A DNA stretch of 27,497 nucleotides from assembly GCA_041669745.1 (NCBI GenBank), contig JBAYAO010000009.1, forward strand, positions 1 to 27,497, given 5' to 3'. The translations under genes were made by a program, and so were the position numbers. This DNA is from JBAZDV01 sp041669745. GTDB taxonomy: Archaea > Thermoplasmatota > Thermoplasmata > Methanomassiliicoccales > Methanomethylophilaceae. Every line of letters begins with the position of its first letter. Position 1 is the stretch's first letter. Of this stretch, positions 1 through 8,526 are shown piece by piece. The notes beneath the pieces are model-generated. The model saw nothing but the letters and a program-made list of their open reading frames with translations, did not search any database and was not told the origin of the DNA.

Positions 1-257
1 ATGGTCAATGATCGTAAGTCTCGCCGTCACACCCCTATCACAGGTATGTATGATTTCATTTCTCGAATATTAACCTGGCTCTATCAGATTTACTGTGTCT
101 TGATTCTCATTCTGACGGTGTCTCGGGGATTTTACAAAGATCTTTTGATTGTATGTACGATCTGCGAAAAATGGAAAACTCCATTGATTTCTAAACTGTT
201 CTCCTTATTCATAGCCTCATGCCAAAAATTAAACCGAATCAGCATCATTAACGATTC
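1..257. other. Left-edge region without a convincing gene
   Basis: This stretch is AT-rich and has no reading frame with recognisable protein features. An open frame runs from the first base into the Nob1 start, but its translation has no family signature and it overlaps the Nob1 gene. A run near 224-234 (AAAAATTAAAC) sits about 29 bases before the Nob1 ATG and could be its TATA box. The first 70 bases could include the end of an upstream gene, but this cannot be judged from the window. Confidence 0.5.
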
Positions 258-719
258 ATGGTCCTGATATTGGATAGCTCGGCACTCTTTGCGATGGAAG
301 ACCTGCCTGACAGGGAGTGCTTTTGTCCTCCTGGTGTCATTGATGAACTTAGAAAATACAAGGACCGGCGCTTGAATCTCTGGGGCGATATGCTTAGAGT
401 GTCGGACTGTACGACGTTTTCGATAGATAAAGTGAAGGAAATCGCAAAAAAAAGCGGTGACCTCGGAAGACTGTCACCGACCGACATTACCGTTATTGCT
501 TTGGGATTAGAACTTAAAGGCACCGTACTTTCAAATGATTTTTCGATTCAAAACGTATGCGCCATCATGGATATCGATTACAGGTCCGTAGGTACTGACA
601 GTATCAAGAAAATTGAAAAATGGAACTATCAATGCATCGGATGTGGTAAGTGGTTCAAAGAGAAATCGGATGAATGCCCCGTATGCGGTTCACAGATGCG
701 ATCCCACAGAAAGAGATGA
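258..719 (+). CDS. nob1: Nob1-type endoribonuclease (PIN domain plus zinc ribbon)
   Basis: The 153-residue protein matches archaeal Nob1, the nuclease that trims the 3' end of 16S rRNA during small-subunit maturation. A PIN domain occupies about residues 2-115, with the expected acidic metal-binding set D6, E30, D76 and D94 (LDSS at the start, SPTD in the middle, SNDFS near the end). A zinc ribbon follows, with C126/C129 and C140/C143, then a short basic tail. Size and domain order are those of the archaeal family. The ATG at 258 has no ribosome site in front, and a TATA-like run lies about 29 bases upstream, so the transcript is probably leaderless. Its TGA ends one base before the end of the convergent reductase gene. 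Confidence 0.88.
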   Translation: MVLILDSSALFAMEDLPDRECFCPPGVIDELRKYKDRRLNLWGDMLRVSDCTTFSIDKVKEIAKKSGDLGRLSPTDITVIALGLELKGTVLSNDFSIQNVCAIMDIDYRSVGTDSIKKIEKWNYQCIGCGKWFKEKSDECPVCGSQMRSHRKR

Positions 720-1811
720 TCACGGGAATAGACGCTTGCATCTGATAAGATTGCCCATTCTCCTCTGCCCCAATATACCCATGCATAAGGCTGTTCTCCA
801 GTCAGAACCGAATGCGAACACGTCGGCCAGTTTCTTGTTGAACGCCGCAGTCCTCAGAGGTTTCAACATAACTCTGCGCCATTCCGTTTGATAATCCTCC
901 AAAGGTCTGCCGTCAGTGATATTCTCTCCTGCGATGTTACCGCATATACGACCGGCGATCAATGCCAAAGGAACCCCTCCGCCGTTAACGGATATGACGT
1001 GCCCTGCCGCATCGCCGACGACCATGCCATTACCCTTTACGGTATTCGAAATGGGTCCTTCGCTCGGAACGAATTTACCCTCCAATTTATTCATTATCTC
1101 GAAATCGTGTTTCTTTATGAATGCGGCAAAATAATCGCTCAGTGTTCCACTGGCGAACTTTGGAGAAAAACCCACACCTACATTTGCTTGTCCCTTCTTC
1201 GGGATTATCCAACTGTACGCACCCGGTGCTATTCCCCCGAAATACATGACCACGTATGGCTCAAAATCGCCCTTTGCCTGTGCAGTAACCGCAGGATATG
1301 GACGTTCGACCTTAGGAAGCTTCAACGCTTTGGAAACACGCGATCCTGGACCGTCGGCACCGATAATGACCTTGTACTCGATGTCGCCTTTCGATGTCAC
1401 TGCAATGCCGTCCCTTATGGTTTCGAACTGACAATTCTTTATAAGGCTGGCCCCCTCGCTCTCAGCCTCTGATGCAAGATGTTGATCCAGACTGTCCCTG
1501 TCCAACGTGTAACCTGTGAAGGGAAGATCTACAGTCTTCCCTTTTGGATCAATCAGACGGATCCCATGGATTTCCTTTGATCTTAGACTGTAAGCGGTGT
1601 CAAAAAGTTCTTCGATGTTCTCTGCATCGACGAACATCCCTTTGATCTCTTCCGTCGACGGGAGCATCTCACCACACCGTACAGGAACACCGACCTGCGC
1701 TCTTCTTTCGATGAATGTTACCTGAGCGCCTTTTCTGGCCGCATACTTCGCTGCCGTGGAACCCGCGGGACCGGAACCTACAACGAGAACGTCTGTCTTC
1801 AGAGTCTCCAA
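720..1811 (-). CDS. Geranylgeranyl reductase family flavoprotein
   Basis: This 363-residue FAD enzyme belongs to the geranylgeranyl reductase (digeranylgeranylglycerophospholipid reductase) family, which saturates the isoprenoid chains of archaeal lipids or of prenylated cofactors. The N-terminus has the dinucleotide fold VVGSGPAGSTAA followed by the acidic strand end FIERR and the VRCGE segment. GADGPGSRVS is the second FAD contact. PGAYSWIIP is the family's YxWxFP-type substrate motif. GDAAGHVISVNGGG is the C-terminal FAD loop. It is second in an operon with the prenyl synthase, 4 bases downstream. The start must be TTG at 1811: an in-frame TAA lies shortly upstream, no ATG or GTG lies between, and an AGGTGAT ribosome site precedes it. 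The exact substrate (lipid or respiratory carrier) cannot be told from sequence. Confidence 0.85.
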   Translation of the reverse strand: METLKTDVLVVGSGPAGSTAAKYAARKGAQVTFIERRAQVGVPVRCGEMLPSTEEIKGMFVDAENIEELFDTAYSLRSKEIHGIRLIDPKGKTVDLPFTGYTLDRDSLDQHLASEAESEGASLIKNCQFETIRDGIAVTSKGDIEYKVIIGADGPGSRVSKALKLPKVERPYPAVTAQAKGDFEPYVVMYFGGIAPGAYSWIIPKKGQANVGVGFSPKFASGTLSDYFAAFIKKHDFEIMNKLEGKFVPSEGPISNTVKGNGMVVGDAAGHVISVNGGGVPLALIAGRICGNIAGENITDGRPLEDYQTEWRRVMLKPLRTAAFNKKLADVFAFGSDWRTALCMGILGQRRMGNLIRCKRLFP

Positions 1812-1815
1812 TACA

Positions 1816-2781
1816 TCACCTATCGCGACTTACGATATACCCTGCAAGAGAGATAAATGCATCCTTATATTTCGAATCCGGAATGCCTCTTATGCTATAG
1901 ATCGCCTTATCGACGGCTTTCTCTGCTTTGAGTCTGCACTCTTCGATCGCGTCAGTTTTCTTGATTAATTTTAACGCTTCTGCAACATCCTCATCGGTTA
2001 CATCTATCCTGCTGAAGACCTCACATATCCTGGGTCCGTATACCCGATCGCGCATCGCGTAAATCGTAGGAAGGGTGGGTTTTCCCTCGATTAGATCTAT
2101 TCCGACCCGCTTTCCTGTATTTTTGGAATCGCCGACGACGTCTAGAACATCATCGATTATCTGGAATGCCATCCCTACATTTATTGCGTATTCGCTTATT
2201 GCATCCGTCATATCGCAATCCGCCTTTGCCAAAAAAGCACCTGATTTTGCACTGGCACTGATAAGCATCGCGGTCTTTCCGTGGATTATGTCAAAATAAT
2301 CTTTCTCGGTAACCTTTGAGGCATGTTCGAAATCTTTCTGTACGAATTCCTCTTCACTCATGCTTGATGCGGCTTCAACGATTACATTTATGATATCATT
2401 ACTGGCAGAACCTATGGCCTGGAATCCCTTCGCCATCATAAAATCACCGGCAACTATGGCTTTGCTGACACAATACTCTTTGTGAAGTGTTTTCCTTCCG
2501 CGCCTGATCTCGCTTTTGTCATTGATATCGTCGTGAATCAAAGATGCATTGTGAACTATTTCGAAGGCTGAACCGACTTCGATTGCTTTCTTTGGATCCT
2601 TGCCGCCACACGCAAAATATGACAGAATACACATCGCAGGTCTGATCCTCTTACCACCGGATGTGATCACATAGTTGCACATCTCATTCAATTCTTTGTT
2701 GTTCGAATGAACAATGCTTCCTATGAGAGCTTCGACCTCTTCGAGCTCCCTTGAGATGACAGTGAACCATTGCGAATCCAT
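1816..2781 (-). CDS. idsA: Trans-polyprenyl diphosphate synthase (GGPP synthase type)
   Basis: The 321-residue all-alpha prenyltransferase condenses isopentenyl diphosphate with allylic diphosphates to make archaeal lipid or cofactor side chains. Visible motifs are GGKRIRP (residues 42-48), the first aspartate-rich motif DDIND (84-88) followed by RRG, and the second DDVLD (210-214). The fifth residue before the first aspartate motif is A79. Many archaeal GGPP synthases have an aromatic residue there that stops chain growth, so the product may be longer than C20; this is inference. It is the first gene of the two-gene operon with the reductase. The ATG at 2781 lies about 28 bases from a TATA box and has no ribosome site, which suggests a leaderless message. 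Confidence 0.88.
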   Translation of the reverse strand: MDSQWFTVISRELEEVEALIGSIVHSNNKELNEMCNYVITSGGKRIRPAMCILSYFACGGKDPKKAIEVGSAFEIVHNASLIHDDINDKSEIRRGRKTLHKEYCVSKAIVAGDFMMAKGFQAIGSASNDIINVIVEAASSMSEEEFVQKDFEHASKVTEKDYFDIIHGKTAMLISASAKSGAFLAKADCDMTDAISEYAINVGMAFQIIDDVLDVVGDSKNTGKRVGIDLIEGKPTLPTIYAMRDRVYGPRICEVFSRIDVTDEDVAEALKLIKKTDAIEECRLKAEKAVDKAIYSIRGIPDSKYKDAFISLAGYIVSRDR

Positions 2782-2790
2782 CGAAGGTCC

Positions 2791-2814
2791 TAGGTAAAAT
2801 ACCTACTTAAATCC
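2791..2814 (-). promoter_or_regulatory. Promoter of the prenyl synthase-reductase operon
   Basis: On the minus strand GGATTTAAGT (2814-2805) is a good archaeal BRE/TATA sequence centred about 28 bases from the idsA ATG, so transcription should begin almost at the start codon. Just downstream, TAGGTA-aaa-TACCTA (2791-2805) is a perfect 6-base inverted repeat covering the space between TATA box and start site. That position would suit a repressor, but the repeat is short and may be chance. Confidence 0.55.
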
Positions 2815-2891
2815 TTTTCTAAACATCTCTGGCTATACAACAATGTGATGCTTTCAAACCAACGCTTGAACATCAATACGCAAAATAAGGG

Positions 2892-2918
2892 AATAAAAAA
2901 GGTTGGATTAAAAAAGGT
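2892..2918 (-). terminator. Oligo-T terminator of the fpo operon
   Basis: Immediately after the fpoN stop, the minus strand has two T-tracts separated by about ten bases (complement of A runs at 2910-2915 and 2894-2900). Archaeal RNA polymerase terminates intrinsically at such tracts without a hairpin. It marks the end of the operon and shows that no fpoO gene follows fpoN. The rest of the gap to 2790 shows no gene. Confidence 0.65.
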
Positions 2919-4403
2919 TTATGCGAAGAAGAATGCTGCTGCATCCGCACAGAGACCGAGAAGCGGGCCTGGGTAAACACCGAGGACTATGACCGCTATG
3001 AGACAGAGTGCGATTGCGACACCGTGGGTCTTCTTGATTTTCAGCTTCTCCTCGCTATCTCCCTTTTCGATGTACATGGCCTTTATGACCCTTACGTAAT
3101 AGTACAGCGAAATGGCAGAGTTGAGGATTGCTACAAATGCCAACCAGATCCACTGTGTTTGAACGACACCATCAACGAATATCGCACTGGAGAACAGTAT
3201 GAACTTCGAAGTGAACCCTGCAAGAGGCGGGATACCTGCCAATGAGAACAGGAACAGCATCATCGCAAATGCGACAAGGGGTGCCCTCTTCGATAAACCC
3301 CTGTAGTCAGAGATATTCTCTCCGAGACCCGCAGTGATCAATGCAGCAACCACAATGAATGCTCCGCCCTTCATGAACACATGAGTGAACATATGGAAGA
3401 GTCCGCCCGTAAGTGCATATTCGCTCATGACCGCAAGCACGATCAATATGTAACCGGCCTGGGCTATGCTTGAATATGCAAGCATCCTCTTGATGTTCTT
3501 CTGAGATATCGCCACAACGTTACCGACGGTCATTGTGATGGCAGCTATTATTGCGAAGATGTATTGCATCTCCCCCGTTGCAAAACCGCTCTGTGCCACT
3601 ACAAAGAGCACGAGGAAGATCTTGAACAACACAACGAATCCCATCTTCTTCGAACCTGTTGCCAGGAACATGGAGACTGGAGTTGCCGCCCCTTCGTACA
3701 CGTCGGGAGCCCACATATGGAACGGAACTGCCGAAATCTTGAATCCATAACCCGCGATGATCGCTATCATCGCGATTACGAAAGGCAGATTGAAGGACAT
3801 TCCCGCTATCATTGTGCCTATCTCCGATATCTGCAATGTTCCGGTCAGACCGTAAAGCATTGAGATACCGTAAAGGGTAAGAGCACTGGACAGACCGCCG
3901 ATGATCAGATACTTTACTCCTGCTTCAGCGGATCTCGGATCGTTCTTTTTCAATGCGACCAGCGCATATGAAAGGATGCTTACAAGCTCCACACCGACGA
4001 AGATCGTCAACAAACTGCTCGCACTCGCAACGAATAGCATGCCGGTCGATGCGCCCAGCAAGAGAGCATAGTACTCCCCCTGGTGCTTTGTGGTCTCAAC
4101 GCTTGTTGCTGAGACCAGGACAACCAGGAACACCACTGTTAGGAACAGCAGCATCATTAGGGCTGAAAACGCATCGAACGAGAACAGATTCGCATATACA
4201 CCGTAGAATCCACCGTCGTGCATCATCAGACCGACGAGTGCACCGGACAGTGCGATCATGACCAACGCAAATGCTGCACAGACCTTGCCGTTCTTTGTGA
4301 TAAAGAACAGAGCAGGCACTATGAGCGCTGCAACAATCATGATAATCTCTGGCGCTATCGGAACAAAACTTCCGAATATCGTATCGATAAATGATACATC
4401 CAT
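2919..4403 (-). CDS. fpoN: Fpo complex proton-pumping subunit FpoN (NuoN-like)
   Basis: This 494-residue integral membrane protein is the FpoN/NuoN antiporter-like subunit of the Fpo (complex I-type) dehydrogenase. It is almost entirely hydrophobic, with about 14 predicted membrane segments. The conserved core is visible: GVELVSILSYALVAL carries the membrane glutamate, the AGVKYLIIGGLSSAL and FKISAVPFHMWAPDVYEG segments carry the lysine and histidine typical of the family, and KRMLAYSSIAQAGY the next conserved lysine. It is the last gene of the fpo operon. Its ATG overlaps the fpoM stop in TGATG, so translation is probably coupled. Confidence 0.94.
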   Translation of the reverse strand: MDVSFIDTIFGSFVPIAPEIIMIVAALIVPALFFITKNGKVCAAFALVMIALSGALVGLMMHDGGFYGVYANLFSFDAFSALMMLLFLTVVFLVVLVSATSVETTKHQGEYYALLLGASTGMLFVASASSLLTIFVGVELVSILSYALVALKKNDPRSAEAGVKYLIIGGLSSALTLYGISMLYGLTGTLQISEIGTMIAGMSFNLPFVIAMIAIIAGYGFKISAVPFHMWAPDVYEGAATPVSMFLATGSKKMGFVVLFKIFLVLFVVAQSGFATGEMQYIFAIIAAITMTVGNVVAISQKNIKRMLAYSSIAQAGYILIVLAVMSEYALTGGLFHMFTHVFMKGGAFIVVAALITAGLGENISDYRGLSKRAPLVAFAMMLFLFSLAGIPPLAGFTSKFILFSSAIFVDGVVQTQWIWLAFVAILNSAISLYYYVRVIKAMYIEKGDSEEKLKIKKTHGVAIALCLIAVIVLGVYPGPLLGLCADAAAFFFA

Positions 4404-5890
4404 CAGAAGAACCCTCCTGTAAAGACTGTGATGAAATCCGTAGCTAGACTCGGCATTATACCGAACAATGCTATCAGCGCACAGAGTGTACCGAGAGCTA
4501 TGCCCTCTGACAACCTCACATCATGAAGATGGGAGGTGTCCACCTTGTCCGTAAGCTTTCCGAACAGCGTCCTCTGCATCGCCCACAGATAGAAACCCGC
4601 GGTGAGCATCATCGAAAGCATCCCGAATACGATCATCCACATGTATTGTGTTTCGGCTATGAAATCCCAGAAGGAGTACAATATGCCGAACTCAGCCACA
4701 AAGCCGACAAGACCTGGAAGTCCTAGGGATGCCATGAAACCGAACATCATGAATGCCGCGTATATAGGCATCTTTCCGGCCAATCCGCCGAGAAGGGGTA
4801 TCTCTCTGGTGCCCACATTGTGACCCGTCATACCGCACACCATGAAGAGCACGGCCGTTATGAGTCCGTGTGCAAACATCTGGAAGATCGCAAATTCCAA
4901 ACCGACCTCGGAAAGTACTGCGATACCCAGCAACACCATACCCATATGACTGATCGATGAGAATGCAACCATCTTCTTGAGGTCTTTCTGAGCTATACAT
5001 GCGTATGCACCGTATATCATGGAAAGCAAAGCGAGCCCTATCATGACCCATTGCCATGTCTGTGCTCCTTCCGGAAGGGTGGTAAGACAAACCCTGATTA
5101 TACCGTATGCACCCATCTTAAGCATCACACCCGCCAGAATGACTGAACCTCCTGTGGGTGCTTCCACATGTGCATCAGGCAACCATGTATGGAACGGAAC
5201 AATGGGCATCTTGACGGCAAACCCGAAGAACAGAAGCCCGAAGACCAAAGTCTGGAATGTCGTGCCAAATCCTGCGGCCGTGCCTGCCAGAACCGCGGCG
5301 AACGAAAAGTTCACCGGATTGCCGGTAACGACAGCGGACTGGAAAACCAATGCGAATATACCGATCAACATGATCAATGACGCCACATGGGTGTATATGA
5401 AGAACTTGATCGCAGCATAGTGTCTGCGAGGGCCCCCGTACCAGGATATCATGAAATACATAGGTATCAGGGTGAGTTCCCACATAATGTAGAACAGGAA
5501 ATAATCCTGAGACATGTACACGCCTAGTAACCCCACTTCCATTATCAAGAGTAACGTGTGGAAGTAGTTCGGTCTGTCCTTTTCAGAACTGGAGAATACA
5601 ACGACCAAGAACACGAGTAACGAGGTCAGGAACACCATCAAGATGCTCAGACCATCGACACCCAGTGCAAAGTTCATCGTAAGACCAGCCGCCTCGATCC
5701 AGACATAGCTTGTCGAGAATGATCCCAGATCACTTACGAAAAGCAGGTAGATCGACATCAAGAGTGTGATTCCTGAGAATGCACCAGCTGTGTATACCGC
5801 ATATTTAGATCTCTGTCCGCCCATGAACAGTGTCACCAAGGCACCGACCAGAGGCAGCAAAAGTAGTATCATAAGGAATGGAAATTCCAT
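4403..5890 (-). CDS. fpoM: Fpo complex proton-pumping subunit FpoM (NuoM-like)
   Basis: The 495-residue protein is the FpoM/NuoM antiporter-like subunit. Family features are the conserved glutamate in FYIMWELTLIPMYF, the VKMPIVPFHTWLPDAHVEAP segment in the middle, GVMLKMGAYGIIR, and KKMVAFSSISHMGM. About 14 membrane helices are expected and the length is normal. The gene starts one base before the fpoL stop and ends overlapping the fpoN start, as in a tightly coupled operon. Together with FpoL and FpoN it forms the distal ion-pumping arm. Confidence 0.95.
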   Translation of the reverse strand: MEFPFLMILLLLPLVGALVTLFMGGQRSKYAVYTAGAFSGITLLMSIYLLFVSDLGSFSTSYVWIEAAGLTMNFALGVDGLSILMVFLTSLLVFLVVVFSSSEKDRPNYFHTLLLIMEVGLLGVYMSQDYFLFYIMWELTLIPMYFMISWYGGPRRHYAAIKFFIYTHVASLIMLIGIFALVFQSAVVTGNPVNFSFAAVLAGTAAGFGTTFQTLVFGLLFFGFAVKMPIVPFHTWLPDAHVEAPTGGSVILAGVMLKMGAYGIIRVCLTTLPEGAQTWQWVMIGLALLSMIYGAYACIAQKDLKKMVAFSSISHMGMVLLGIAVLSEVGLEFAIFQMFAHGLITAVLFMVCGMTGHNVGTREIPLLGGLAGKMPIYAAFMMFGFMASLGLPGLVGFVAEFGILYSFWDFIAETQYMWMIVFGMLSMMLTAGFYLWAMQRTLFGKLTDKVDTSHLHDVRLSEGIALGTLCALIALFGIMPSLATDFITVFTGGFF

Positions 5891-7954
5891 TTAGATACCT
5901 CCCATCACATAAAATAGAGCAGCAAGCACCGCAGAAAGGACCATTACCCCAACTACAACGAATCCGGCATAGTTGCGTACATACCCCGTCTGCGCCTTGC
6001 TAACTACATCGGCACTGCCAACGACTGCATTGGAGAGTCCGTTGACCGTACCGTCGATTACATTCCTGTCGATGAAATCAACACCGCGTGCGACCTCATA
6101 TCCAGCCTTCCAGGCAATCTGATTGTAGAGTTGCGGGAAATAATATCTCTTCGCAAGCACTTTGTAGAGCATCCCCTCTCCGTTCTTGTTGAACTTGCCA
6201 GGGTTGATGCTCTTCTTGGCATACATCAGATACGCTATACCGATACCGATGAGCGCAAGCGCGATCGCGATATAGGTCCAGACGTTTGTGAATATCTCCT
6301 TTGCGATTTCGGTTCCGGAATGTACCTCAACGTGCAGTGACATGAAAAGCGACTCGTAGGTTACCTTCAATGTTTCTGAGATGACGTCACCGAGACCGAA
6401 TAGTATTAGGAAACCGGAGAACACCGCAAACACAGACAGCACGCACAGTGGAGCCGTCATCGATTTCGATGATTCTCCGTGCGCATGCTTCGAGGATTCG
6501 TGCTCCTCACCCGCGAATGTCATGAACCACATGCGGAACATGTAGAACGCCGTCATGAATGCGGTGATTATTCCCAGAATGAACAGCAGACAGAACCACG
6601 AACCTGCTCCGAGCCCGTTCGCGTATGGACCGAAAGCCGCCTCAAGTACCATATCCTTCGACCAGAATCCGCTGAACAACGGGAATCCGGCAATGGACAA
6701 GGACCCTAAGAGCATGGTGATCGATGTTATCTTCATCTTCTTGTGAAGACCACCCATCAGACGCATATCTTCTGTCCCGCATGAGTGGATGACCGAACCA
6801 GATCCTAGGAAAAGCAATCCCTTGAAGAAGGCATGGTTGATCATATGGAATATTCCTGCGATGTATCCCATCACTCCCAGGGTAATCAATTCCCCATTCC
6901 CTGTTTCGATACCGATCGCCATCAGATATCCGCCTGCCCCGAGGGCAAGTATCATGTATCCCAGCTGGGAAATGGTAGAGTATGCAAGGACCCTCTTTAT
7001 GTTCATGTTATTGAGAGCCATGGATGCTGCGAAGATTGCAGTGACACCGCCTATTATCGCTACCAGAAGCATAACGTCTGCACTCTGGATGAATATAGGG
7101 TATGATCTTGCCGTCAGGTAAACACCTGCTTTGACCATCGTGGCTGCATGGATCAACGCGGAAACCGTCGTAGGTCCTGCCATCGCATCTGGAAGCCAGT
7201 CATGCAACGGGAACTGCGCGCTTTTACCTATCACGCCGCCAAATATCAGCAACACGGCAGCGGTGAGCAATCCTGAGTTCTCCGCCTGTACAGTGGCGAT
7301 AGTCGACGCATCGAAGACCACCGTGTAGTCCAGGGATTGGAAAAGGTAGAGCAGGATAAACAAACCTGACATGAGACATACGTCACCCATGCGTGTCACG
7401 AGGAACGCTTTCTTTGCTGCAGATGATGCGTTCACCGATGCATCGTCTCCATCCGGATGCTGGAAACTCCAGAATCCTATGAGAAGATACGAACAGAGAC
7501 CCATTATCTCCCAGAAGACGAACATCTCCAGGTAGTTGCTTGAGATCACAAGTCCGAGCATGCCTGTAAGGAAAAGGGACACTTCAGCGAAGTACCTCCT
7601 CTTCTTTACCCCTTGGTCATTCATGTACCCGAGCGAGTATACGAAGATCAACATCGAGATTAGCGACGAGAACAGCATCATCACGCACGCCAAACTGTCT
7701 ATGTAGACACCGAAGTTTATCTCGTATCCTCCGATGACGAGCCACTGGACATCCTGCACATATGGCAGGTTATTGGCATAAAGATCACCCGTGAGGTACT
7801 CGTAGGACACCAGTACAGAGATGATAAATGCTATGAGTGCTCCTGAAATCGCTATGTATCCGCCACCCTGAGGCGTTTTATTCCCAAAGAAGCCGGATAT
7901 GACGAAGCACAGAAGCGGCACTAGAGGAACCAACCATACGTATTCCATTATCAT
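5891..7954 (-). CDS. fpoL: Fpo complex proton-pumping subunit FpoL (NuoL-like)
   Basis: The 687-residue protein is the largest antiporter-like subunit, FpoL/NuoL. The pumping core is seen in FWEIMGLCSYLLIGFW (conserved glutamate), GKSAQFPLHDWLPDAMAGPT, ALIHAATMVKAGVYL and KRVLAYSTISQLGYM. The extra 150 or so C-terminal residues fit the family's long lateral helix and last membrane segment. The first ATG (7954) follows the fpoK stop by one base, with AGGTGG just before it; an alternative ATG lies two codons later. Length and motifs are ordinary for the family. Confidence 0.95.
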   Translation of the reverse strand: MIMEYVWLVPLVPLLCFVISGFFGNKTPQGGGYIAISGALIAFIISVLVSYEYLTGDLYANNLPYVQDVQWLVIGGYEINFGVYIDSLACVMMLFSSLISMLIFVYSLGYMNDQGVKKRRYFAEVSLFLTGMLGLVISSNYLEMFVFWEIMGLCSYLLIGFWSFQHPDGDDASVNASSAAKKAFLVTRMGDVCLMSGLFILLYLFQSLDYTVVFDASTIATVQAENSGLLTAAVLLIFGGVIGKSAQFPLHDWLPDAMAGPTTVSALIHAATMVKAGVYLTARSYPIFIQSADVMLLVAIIGGVTAIFAASMALNNMNIKRVLAYSTISQLGYMILALGAGGYLMAIGIETGNGELITLGVMGYIAGIFHMINHAFFKGLLFLGSGSVIHSCGTEDMRLMGGLHKKMKITSITMLLGSLSIAGFPLFSGFWSKDMVLEAAFGPYANGLGAGSWFCLLFILGIITAFMTAFYMFRMWFMTFAGEEHESSKHAHGESSKSMTAPLCVLSVFAVFSGFLILFGLGDVISETLKVTYESLFMSLHVEVHSGTEIAKEIFTNVWTYIAIALALIGIGIAYLMYAKKSINPGKFNKNGEGMLYKVLAKRYYFPQLYNQIAWKAGYEVARGVDFIDRNVIDGTVNGLSNAVVGSADVVSKAQTGYVRNYAGFVVVGVMVLSAVLAALFYVMGGI

Positions 7955-7955
7955 T

Positions 7956-8258
7956 TTACCACCTCATTGATGTGAGCTCGTCAACATCGGTCGTCTTTTT
8001 CACTTTGTAGACATTCAACACCAGAGCGATACCGACAGCCACCTCCGCAGCTGCGACTGCAATGGACATTATGACGAACACCTCTCCCATGGTCCCCATC
8101 CCGTAGGCTGAGAAAGTTATGAAGTTGATGTTCGCCGCATTGAGCATGAGTTCGATGCACATCAGGATTACCAGGCTCTTCTTCGAAGTCAGCATCCCGT
8201 ACAACCCTATCACGAACAGGATCGCAGCGAAGACGAGGAAGAACTCAATTGGAATCAT
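7956..8258 (-). CDS. fpoK: Fpo complex membrane subunit FpoK (NuoK-like)
   Basis: A 100-residue, three-helix membrane protein of the NuoK/MrpC type. The two membrane glutamates needed for ion transfer in the family are present, in the ILMCIELMLNAANINF segment and in AAAEVAVGIAL. The start at 8258 (MIPIEFF) is chosen because GGAGG lies 9 bases before it. The longer frame back to 8294 would add 12 polar residues not found in NuoK. The gene overlaps the end of fpoJ2. Confidence 0.93.
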   Translation of the reverse strand: MIPIEFFLVFAAILFVIGLYGMLTSKKSLVILMCIELMLNAANINFITFSAYGMGTMGEVFVIMSIAVAAAEVAVGIALVLNVYKVKKTTDVDELTSMRW

Positions 8259-8526
8259 CGGAATCTTCCTCCTCTCTAGAGATACACACCCCACCTATGA
8301 TCGCACCGAACATAAGGACACCCAGCACGAGCAGGAGGGGGCCGTAATCCTCAAACAACACATAATTGACACTGTCAGTGGGAAGATTTCCACCCTCGTC
8401 GGGTTCGAATGGAATGGCCTCTGGGCTGTCATTCATATTCTCCCAGTCGCTACTGACAATCGAACCTGCAAGCATGGCGAGCATCGCTACAGCGATGACA
8501 ACGCCCACAATTGTTTTCTTACTCAT
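8245..8526 (-). CDS. fpoJ: Fpo complex membrane subunit FpoJ, C-terminal part
   Basis: A small membrane protein of 93 residues with one helix near the N-terminus (TIVGVVIAVAMLAMLAG), a polar loop, a second helix (LLLVLGVLMFGAIIGGV) and a very acidic tail. It sits where the second half of NuoJ is expected; a split FpoJ is also the arrangement in the Methanosarcina fpo operon, so this is not a frameshift. The ATG at 8526 is preferred over that at 8535 because GGAGG is 9 bases before the former and directly abuts the latter. It overlaps the fpoJ1 stop and the fpoK start. Confidence 0.82.
   Translation of the reverse strand: MSKKTIVGVVIAVAMLAMLAGSIVSSDWENMNDSPEAIPFEPDEGGNLPTDSVNYVLFEDYGPLLLVLGVLMFGAIIGGVCISREEEDSDDSN

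Noticed and set aside
1..267. Open frame of 88 codons from the first base
   Set aside because: Its translation has no family signature, it overlaps the well-supported Nob1 start, and the region is AT-rich with a probable promoter.
888..1472. 194-codon frame on the plus strand inside the reductase gene
   Set aside because: It is antisense to a protein with all family motifs and has no promoter, ribosome site or recognisable domain.
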